Shown: piece after piece, positions 58,291-64,000 of the stretch | Position numbering within the stretch: position 1 is the first letter of the stretch | How the letters are laid out: every line of letters begins with the position of its first letter | NCBI RefSeq assembly: GCF_001051235.1 | Contig: NZ_CBTJ020000030.1 | Location: forward strand, 1 to 64,000 | Length of the DNA stretch: 64,000 nt | Direction: 5' to 3' | Origin: Candidatus Competibacter denitrificans Run_A_D11 | GTDB taxonomy: Bacteria; Pseudomonadota; Gammaproteobacteria; Competibacterales; Competibacteraceae | Notes under the pieces: generated by a model | Databases searched by the model: none | What the model was told of the DNA's origin: nothing | What the model saw: the letters and a program-made list of their open reading frames with translations, nothing else | Translations under genes and position numbers: made by a program

Positions 58291-61200
58291 TTACCCACCA
58301 CGCTCCGACACCACCGGTGTCCCGGCGAATCGACCCCGCAGCCGCGCAAGCCACTGCGCTACGTCATCGACGTAGGTAAAGAACGCGGGCACCACCAGTA
58401 AACTCAAGAAAGTCGAAGTGATTAGACCGCCAATCACGGCAATCGCCATTGGCGAGCGGAAACTCTCATCCGCCCCACCCCAGCCCATCGCAATCGGCAA
58501 CATGCCCGCGCCCATCGCCAGTGTGGTCATTACAATCGGCCGCGCCCGCTTATGACCGGCGTCCATCAAAGCCTGAAAGCGCGATAGCCCATGATCGCGC
58601 CGGGCGACAATGGCGTATTCCACCAGCAAAATCGAATTTTTGGTGGCAATCCCCATTAGCATAATCAGGCCGATCAAGGACGGCATGGAAAAACTCTTGT
58701 CGGTTAGCAACAGGCCGATGAACGCGCCGCCCAACGACAGCGGCAACGCCGCCAGGATGGTGACCGGATGCAGCAGTTGCTTGAACAGCAGCACCAGCAC
58801 GATGTAAATGCACAACACCCCGGTCAACATCGCTAGGCCAAAGCTGGCAAACAGTTCGCCCATCACCTCGGCATCGCCCACTTCCACCACTCGCACGCCA
58901 GGCGGCAGGTTTCTGACCGAGGGAAATTCCTGGGTCGCCGTGACCACATCGCCCAGCGGGACGCCGGAGAGTTCGATTTCCAGGTTGACGTTACGGGAAC
59001 GGTCGTAGCGGTTGATGATGGCCGGGCCGCCGCTGTAGCTGATGGTGGCGACCTGGCCCAGCGCTACCGGCCCTTTCGCGCCCGGCACCGGCAGCCGCGC
59101 CAGCAGGTCGAGATTGTTGCGTGCCCTGTCCTCCAGCTTAACCACAATGGGAATCTGCCGCTGCGGCAGATTCAGTTTCGGCAGTTGCGCGTCGTAATCG
59201 CCCAGGGTGGCCACCCGCAGGGTATCAGCCATCGCGCTGCTGGTGACACCAAGATCAGCGGCACGGGCGAAGTCGGGCCGCACCGCGATTTCCGGGCGCA
59301 CCAGGCTGGCGGTGCTGGTGATGCTGCCCAGGCCGGGGATTTGGCGCAGGTCGCGTTCCACTGCCCGCGCCGAACTCAGCAACGCCTGCGGGTCGTCGCC
59401 CTGCAACACCAGAATATATTTCTCACCCGAAGCCCCCAAACCGACTTTGAGGCGCACACCGGGCAGACTGGCGAGCGCGGCGCGGATTTCTTTTTCGACT
59501 TCCTGCTTGCGCGGGCGCTGGCCGCGCGGGCTGATCTGAAGAGTCAGGGTTGCCTTGCGCACTTCGGCGTTGCCGGCAGGTGCGAACGGATCGCCGCCGG
59601 CGCTGCCACCGCCAATCGTGGTGTACACGCTTTTGACGTGTTCCATGCGCATCAGCCGCTGGCGGGCCTGTTCGGCCACCGCCTGCGTTTCCTTCAGGGT
59701 CGCGCCGGGGGTCAGTTCCAGATAAACCTGGCTTTGCGAATTGTCATCCGGCGGGATAAAGCCTTGCGGTAACAACGGAACCAGCGCAATCGAGCCGATG
59801 AAAAACAAACCGGCCCCAATCATGGTGAGCAGACGATGGCGCACACACCAACTGGCCCAGCGCTGATAGACCCGGAGCCAGCGCGGTTCCGGCGCTTCAT
59901 GCCGCATCGGTTTGATCAGATACGCCGCCATCATCGGCGTCAGCATTCGGGCGACGACCAGCGACGCGAACACGGCCAGCGCCGCTGTCCAGCCGAATTG
60001 CTTGAAAAATTTACCGGCGATGCCGCTCATGAAAGCGGTCGGCAGAAATACCGCAATCAGGGTAAAGGTGGTGGCGATCACCGCCAGGCCGATTTCATCG
60101 GCGGCTTCCATCGCCGCCTCATACGGGGTCTTGCCCATGTGCAGATGGCGCACGATGTTTTCCACCTCCACAATCGCATCGTCCACCAGAATACCGATGA
60201 CCAGCGACATGGCCAGCAGGGTGACGCCGTTGATCGAAAAGCCAAAAATCCAGTGCATCCCGATCAGCGCGGGCAGCATCGACATTGGCAGGGCTACGGC
60301 GGAAACCAGGGTGGCGCGCAGATCGCGCAAAAACAGCCAGACCACCAGCACCGCCAGCAACGCGCCTTCCAGCAGCATGTGGAGCGAATTGTCGTACTCT
60401 TCCTGCACCAGGGTGACGAAATCGAAGGCTTCGGTGATGGCCAGATCGGGCCGCACCTCGCGCATGGTCTGCAACGCCTGGCGCACGCCCGCGCCGACTT
60501 CGATTTCGCTGGCGCCCCGGCTGCGCGTCACCTCGAAGCCGACCACCGGCTTGCCGTCCAAAAACGCCGCCGAGCGCGGTTCGGCAACCGTGTCTTCGAT
60601 GCGGGCGATTTGATCCAGTTGAATGCTGCGGCCATCGGCCAGCGCTAGTCGCAGCGCCCGCAGTTCGTCGGCGGACGCGACCGTCGCCAGGGTACGCACC
60701 GGCTGTTCACCGTCGCCCAGATTCATCCGCCCCCCGGCGCTTTCGGTCTGCACCTGGCGCAACTGGCGCGACACTTCGGCGGCAGTGATGCCGAGCGCCT
60801 GCATCCGCGCCGGATCGAGGGCGACCTGTACCTCGCGGTTCACCCCACCCACCCGGGTGACCGCGCCGACCCCGCGGACTGTCAGCAAACGCCGGGTGAT
60901 GTCGTTATCGACGAACCACGACAGTTCTTCGTCATTCAGCTTTTGCGAGGCGATGCTGAACGCTAGCACCGGCTGGCTGGCGAAATCGAGCTTGTTAATG
61001 ATGGGATCGCGCAGATCGCCCGGCAGATCGCCACGCACCCGCGCCACCGCCGAACGCACATCGTCCAAGGCTTCCTGTGGCGGCTTTTCCAGGCGGAACT
61101 CCACCATCATCAATACCGAGCCATCGCCAATGGTGGTGTAGATGTGTTTCAAACCCTGCACCGTGGCAACACTGTTTTCCAGCTTGCGGGCGACTTCGTT

Positions 61201-61380
61201 TTCCAACTGGCCGGGCGTCGCGCCGGGCAGGACGGCGGTGACGTTGATGGTCGGCAAGTCCATATCCGGCATGTTTTGGACTTTCATAGCCTGAAACGCG
61301 GCCAGACCCGCCAGCGACAGCAGGACAAACAGCATCGCGGCGGCGACGGGATTACGGATCGACCAGGCGGAGACGTTCAT
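58291..61380 (-). CDS. RND efflux pump permease subunit
   Basis: The 1029-residue AcrB/HAE1-type permease has 12 membrane helices and two large periplasmic loops. The proton-relay Asp pair is in SLVIGILVDDAIVEVENIVRHL (about 400-420). FQAMKVQNMPDMDLPTINV starts the first loop and LIGLIMLMGIATKNSILLVEYA is in the second half. It exports drugs or lipophilic compounds across both membranes with an adaptor and a TolC-type channel. No adaptor or channel gene is adjacent. Its ATG overlaps the hicA stop as ATGA. Confidence 0.94.
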   Translation of the reverse strand: MNVSAWSIRNPVAAAMLFVLLSLAGLAAFQAMKVQNMPDMDLPTINVTAVLPGATPGQLENEVARKLENSVATVQGLKHIYTTIGDGSVLMMVEFRLEKPPQEALDDVRSAVARVRGDLPGDLRDPIINKLDFASQPVLAFSIASQKLNDEELSWFVDNDITRRLLTVRGVGAVTRVGGVNREVQVALDPARMQALGITAAEVSRQLRQVQTESAGGRMNLGDGEQPVRTLATVASADELRALRLALADGRSIQLDQIARIEDTVAEPRSAAFLDGKPVVGFEVTRSRGASEIEVGAGVRQALQTMREVRPDLAITEAFDFVTLVQEEYDNSLHMLLEGALLAVLVVWLFLRDLRATLVSAVALPMSMLPALIGMHWIFGFSINGVTLLAMSLVIGILVDDAIVEVENIVRHLHMGKTPYEAAMEAADEIGLAVIATTFTLIAVFLPTAFMSGIAGKFFKQFGWTAALAVFASLVVARMLTPMMAAYLIKPMRHEAPEPRWLRVYQRWASWCVRHRLLTMIGAGLFFIGSIALVPLLPQGFIPPDDNSQSQVYLELTPGATLKETQAVAEQARQRLMRMEHVKSVYTTIGGGSAGGDPFAPAGNAEVRKATLTLQISPRGQRPRKQEVEKEIRAALASLPGVRLKVGLGASGEKYILVLQGDDPQALLSSARAVERDLRQIPGLGSITSTASLVRPEIAVRPDFARAADLGVTSSAMADTLRVATLGDYDAQLPKLNLPQRQIPIVVKLEDRARNNLDLLARLPVPGAKGPVALGQVATISYSGGPAIINRYDRSRNVNLEIELSGVPLGDVVTATQEFPSVRNLPPGVRVVEVGDAEVMGELFASFGLAMLTGVLCIYIVLVLLFKQLLHPVTILAALPLSLGGAFIGLLLTDKSFSMPSLIGLIMLMGIATKNSILLVEYAIVARRDHGLSRFQALMDAGHKRARPIVMTTLAMGAGMLPIAMGWGGADESFRSPMAIAVIGGLITSTFLSLLVVPAFFTYVDDVAQWLARLRGRFAGTPVVSERGG

Positions 61381-61604
61381 GCCTCGAATTCGCTCTTAGG
61401 AATTCCAGACTGACGGATAATGGATTGCAGTGTGCCGATGCGGATTTCCGAGTGATTGGGTACAGGCACGGTAATCGTTGCATCTTCAAGCTGTTTTTGC
61501 ATAGCGATATGACTGCCGCGTTGACGCATCTCAATGAAACCATGCCGGGCCAGAATAGCGCAAACTTCCCGACCCGATAAAACGCGCAGCTTAACCAACC
61601 GCAA
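61377..61604 (-). CDS. hicA: HicA-type mRNA interferase toxin
   Basis: About 75 residues of the HicA double-stranded-RNA-binding fold. The catalytic His is in QRGSHIAMQK, and the end PNHSEIRIGTLQSIIRQSGI is typical. The start is a TTG (61604 or 61598), inside the hicB end, as no ATG fits. It should cleave mRNA when free of HicB. Its TGA stop overlaps the RND pump ATG. Confidence 0.87.
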   Translation of the reverse strand: MRLVKLRVLSGREVCAILARHGFIEMRQRGSHIAMQKQLEDATITVPVPNHSEIRIGTLQSIIRQSGIPKSEFEA

Positions 61605-61812
61605 TCTCCAGTTGAGTAATGTAAATCTCTTCATGAAAGCGCTGCTGGATTTCTCCAGAAGAAGCGGTTTCAAAAAATAGTTCTAACGCTTCTTGAAGAT
61701 TCTCTCGCGCTTCTTGCACCGTCTTTCCCTGACTGGCGATATCGAGTTCAGGGCAGAGCGAAACATAGCCATCGCTTTCTCGCTCAATAATTGCAGTCAG
61801 TCGTCTTTGCAT
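61591..61812 (-). CDS. hicB: HicB-type antitoxin
   Basis: A 73-residue HicB-like partial RNase H fold: TAIIERESDGYVSLCPELDIASQGKTVQEARENLQEALELFFE. It lacks a C-terminal DNA-binding domain, so it may rely on other means of autoregulation. It lies upstream of hicA (hicB first) and overlaps it. Confidence 0.88.
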   Translation of the reverse strand: MQRRLTAIIERESDGYVSLCPELDIASQGKTVQEARENLQEALELFFETASSGEIQQRFHEEIYITQLEIAVG

Positions 61813-61900
61813 AATTTCACCACAAATCTAAAAGGCTTGAGAGGACCATTATTTTGCTATTTTGATCGATATCACCGCGATAGCGCAAAGTTAGAGCGTC

Positions 61901-62590
61901 TTATTGCAAGGCTAATGAGGCCGCACTCCTCGCATGAATCTCCGTTGTATCAAATAAGCGCACCAAAGAATCAGCCTGATCCACAAGCAGAGAGATTTCG
62001 GTACAGCCTAAGATAACTCCTTCCGCCCCTTGTGAGATCAAACTAGCAATAATACAGCGATATTGTTCGCGCGAATTGGGAATAATTTTCCCAAGGCAAA
62101 GCTCATCATAAATAATGTTATGAACGCTATTTCGATCTTGTTCATTCGGGGTCAAAACTTGCAGCCCGTATTTACTAAGGCGCTCTTTATAGAATGCCTG
62201 CTCCATTGTAAACCGTGTGCCAAGCAGCCCAATAGTTGTAAAACCAGCTTCTTTAATAGCAATTGCAGTTGCAGTTGCAATATGCAGAAGAGGAATATGT
62301 ACAGCACTTTCAATGATCTCAGCCACTTTATGCATAGTATTTGTACAAAGCACTAAAAAATCAGCGCCCGCTTTTTCAACCGAGCGGGCTGCATTAGCTA
62401 ATATTTCTCCTGCAACCTCCCAGTTTCCACTGTGCTGTAGGGCCTCGATCTCTGCAAAATCCACGCTGTAGAGTACAACCTTCGCTGAGTGAAGACCTCC
62501 CAATCTTTCATTAACAACCTGGTTCACTATTTTGTAATATAGAGTGGTAGACTCCCAACTCATTCCGCCAATAAGACCCATTGTTTGCAT
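61901..62590 (-). CDS. Aspartate/glutamate racemase family protein
   Basis: A 229-residue cofactor-free racemase. MGLIGGMSWESTTLYYKIVN is the N-terminal signature. The first catalytic Cys is in LCTNTMHKVA (about residue 82) and the second in ILGCTEISLL (about residue 193). It probably interconverts L- and D-aspartate (YgeA type). The DNA here is noticeably more AT-rich than its neighbours, which suggests recent transfer together with the adjacent palindromic element. Confidence 0.9.
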   Translation of the reverse strand: MQTMGLIGGMSWESTTLYYKIVNQVVNERLGGLHSAKVVLYSVDFAEIEALQHSGNWEVAGEILANAARSVEKAGADFLVLCTNTMHKVAEIIESAVHIPLLHIATATAIAIKEAGFTTIGLLGTRFTMEQAFYKERLSKYGLQVLTPNEQDRNSVHNIIYDELCLGKIIPNSREQYRCIIASLISQGAEGVILGCTEISLLVDQADSLVRLFDTTEIHARSAASLALQ

Positions 62591-62609
62591 AAAATTTTCC
62601 AGTAAGTAT

Positions 62610-62873
62610 CCCCCGGCAGAGCCGGGGGCTTTATGAGATAGCGCCTCAAAGGCGCCATAAAATCATGTGCCGCCCAAGGCGGCAGGGCTTCGTGGGTAAA
62701 ATCATGTTCGGTAACAATTCTTCAGCTACTCCGAATCTACCACACTGAGAAATCTATAAGATTCGGTGATATGAATAACGATCTGCAACTAACATCAACG
62801 TCCGCTGTGCTGCGCGGCAAATCCGACTCCCGCAAAGGTCAAACCTTTGTGAGTCCCCCGGCAGAGCCGGGGG
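62610..62873. mobile_element. Palindrome-bounded element, possible MITE/REP-type insertion
   Basis: Two identical palindromes, CCCCCGGC-AGA-GCCGGGGG, lie at 62610-62628 and 62855-62873, in the same orientation, bounding 264 bases without a gene. Inside are further hairpins: GCGCC-TCAAA-GGCGC (62641-62655), TGCCGCC-CAA-GGCGGCA (about 62668-62684) and AAAGGT-CA-AACCTTT (about 62834-62848). The right palindrome touches the point where a PIN toxin gene loses its remainder. Hairpin ends recall IS200/IS605-derived non-autonomous elements or REP clusters; no transposase is present. Confidence 0.5.
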
Positions 62874-62874
62874 T

Positions 62875-63042
62875 TTACCCAATGTAATTACTGAAATTCT
62901 TAACCAGAATTTCCCAGAGTGAGACCAGACTCAGATAGACTTGATGATCCGGGTCGCGGATCAGATGACCCGTGTCTGCGTTCAGCGATGGACTCGCTGT
63001 GATGTACCAGAGAAAAATGTGAGTATCGAGTAAGAGCTTCAC
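62875..63042 (-). pseudogene. Truncated PIN-domain (VapC-like) toxin
   Basis: From the GTG at 63042 the frame gives 55 residues: LLLDTHIFLWYITASPSLNA, an acidic first catalytic Asp, then YLSLVSLWEILVKNFSNYIG and a stop. PIN proteins of this type usually have about 125-130 residues, so more than half is missing. Similarity ends at the right palindrome of the neighbouring element. The GTG overlaps the antitoxin stop as GTGA. Confidence 0.8.
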
Positions 63043-63242
63043 GGCTCGAAGAGTTCCATCTCTGATCCCGGTAAAGGTGCGTCGAAATCGTCCGGTACCT
63101 GGAACTCGCCTGCACAAAACCCATAAGGTCGCAGCATCCGATCTCTAGGCGTCCGTTTCTTTAGAAACTCCGCGAAATCGAGTATTTCAGCCTGTCGCTC
63201 AGGTGGTAAATCACGCAAGATAGTGATGATGCGCTCTATCAT
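63039..63242 (-). CDS. DUF2281/VapB-type antitoxin
   Basis: A 67-residue protein starting MIERIITILRDLPPERQAEILDFAEFLKKR, the DUF2281 helical signature. The acidic tail (DDFDAPLPGSEMELFEP) should wrap the PIN toxin. Its toxin partner directly downstream is truncated, so this is now an orphan antitoxin. Confidence 0.85.
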   Translation of the reverse strand: MIERIITILRDLPPERQAEILDFAEFLKKRTPRDRMLRPYGFCAGEFQVPDDFDAPLPGSEMELFEP

Positions 63243-63288
63243 GACGTGTCTCCTTTGGCGCGATTGAAGGCGGGTTCATGTGTAGACT

Positions 63289-63999
63289 TTAGGCGTGCAC
63301 TGACGCCGCCGTTAAAAGCGTATGGTCAGGCAAATCCTCTAATATCTGGTTTAGTGCCTGTAACGATGGGCAAATATCGTCACCGTATATCAGCTCTCCG
63401 TCTTTAACGACATAGCCGAAGTGCCAAAAAATCACTTTCTCGCGGTGGAGGTCAATATACTCGTTACGCGGGAGTCCAAAACTATCGAGACAGGCTCCTT
63501 CGTTACATGGAGAGCATTCCGAGGCATACATCGCGTCAATGGCGGGTTGCGCTCGATACTCCTCCCATGCGGGTGATTCATAGTCAAATAAACGTACGTT
63601 ATACTTTTTGCAAAGCTCGTCATACCGTACCCAAGTCAGAGAACCGCGAGCGGCTGCCGCCTTATCCCATAACTGCGCGGCTTTTTGCCCCTCCTGATCA
63701 CGCATCCACTCAAAATCTATCGCACTCTTGCGGGCACAACCGGCGTAGTCGTCCACGACTTGCTCTTCTCTCCGAATACTCAAACCGGTTGTGCCTGGCT
63801 TTAGCTTAAATAGATCGATAGTTCCCTCAAAGTAGTCCCAGACGCCCTGCGGAATCGTCCATTGGATTGCCTCAATGACATCGCCCGCTGCATTGACCCG
63901 AATCCACCCTTCCCGGTGCGATTTGAGCAAATCAGGCTCCTGACCGTTAGCCAGGACGGTAAGGCCATAGTATTTGCAAATCCAATCCTGAAAATTCAC
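63289..63999 (-). CDS. Unrecognised protein at the right edge, possibly partial
   Basis: At least 236 residues, open to the right edge. A GTG at 63999 (NFQDWICKYYG) could be the start, or the gene may continue outside. The sequence is acidic and aromatic-rich (seven or more Trp), with a Cys group CSPCNEGAC near residues 163-170. No family is recognised. It lies beyond the toxin-antitoxin remnant and may belong to the same accessory block. Confidence 0.6.
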   Translation of the reverse strand: MNFQDWICKYYGLTVLANGQEPDLLKSHREGWIRVNAAGDVIEAIQWTIPQGVWDYFEGTIDLFKLKPGTTGLSIRREEQVVDDYAGCARKSAIDFEWMRDQEGQKAAQLWDKAAAARGSLTWVRYDELCKKYNVRLFDYESPAWEEYRAQPAIDAMYASECSPCNEGACLDSFGLPRNEYIDLHREKVIFWHFGYVVKDGELIYGDDICPSLQALNQILEDLPDHTLLTAASVHA

Positions 64000-64000
64000 C

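Noticed and set aside
59836..60648. Long open frame (270 codons) on the plus strand inside the RND pump gene
   Set aside because: It is antisense to a strongly conserved permease. The His/Gln/Arg-rich composition is that of a reverse-strand shadow, with no start signal or family match.

Overview
The window reads as a chromosomal segment of a gammaproteobacterium of moderate GC content. Supporting signs are the pilMNOPQ order, hslVU-DUF971-ubiE-ubiJ-ubiB, dapB-carA-carB-greA, rubredoxin/thiD-thiE-hemL, RsmJ, MtgA, DsbB and a tRNA-Gly(CCC). A phasin gene points to polyhydroxyalkanoate storage. A Competibacteraceae-like host is a guess from this gene mix and was not tested.

Layout. Positions 1-200 look like the promoter and leader of an rRNA-type transcription unit that runs off the left edge (inference). 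Positions 303-10110 hold a lipopolysaccharide/surface-glycan cluster: sugar epimerase, LpxL-type acyltransferase, two GT9 heptosyltransferases, a WaaE-like GT2, a GT4, an O-antigen-ligase-like protein, a DUF6165 protein and an AsnB-type amidotransferase. Its gene orientations alternate and several ends overlap. Positions 10208-17859 carry the type IV pilus assembly genes pilM-N-O-P-Q on the minus strand, followed by a secreted Ig-like repeat protein. Positions 18074-20478 hold small conserved unknowns (nucleotidyltransferase-like, DUF1289, DUF2889) and a 595-base stretch without a gene.

Positions 20506-23330 encode gpsA, secB, a membrane rhodanese, a DUF2892 protein and an ArsR-family repressor. 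The last three look like a split YgaP/YgaV persulfide-response module with its own palindromic operator. Positions 23522-40638 are housekeeping: gpmA, ctpA, a DJ-1 protein, the ubi and hsl genes, rimO, a type B L31, a secreted trypsin-like protease, greA, carAB and dapB. Positions 40776-46114 contain tRNA-Gly, an H-NS-like protein, trmB, a D-Ala-D-Ala carboxypeptidase with a very long repetitive tail, and gltA.

Positions 46320-55451 contain a phasin with a promoter covered by two near-identical TGCA-type repeats, then rsmJ, a lytic transglycosylase, an EF-G paralogue, a macrodomain protein, rubredoxin, thiD, thiE, hemL and a Uma2 protein. Positions 55483-61380 form a one-direction run: dsbB, an Rdx/SelW-like protein, mtgA, a flavodoxin, a DsbA-like isomerase and an RND pump. 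Positions 61377-64000 are accessory: hicBA overlapping the RND start, an aspartate racemase, a palindrome-bounded element lying against a truncated PIN toxin with its antitoxin, and an unrecognised gene at the edge.

The most interesting points are the two-cysteine ArsR persulfide-sensor candidate with its operator, the phasin operator pair, hicBA fused translationally to an RND pump that lacks a neighbouring adaptor gene, the palindromic element cutting a PIN toxin, and the Ig-like protein behind pilQ. I see no CRISPR array, prophage, or intact transposase.
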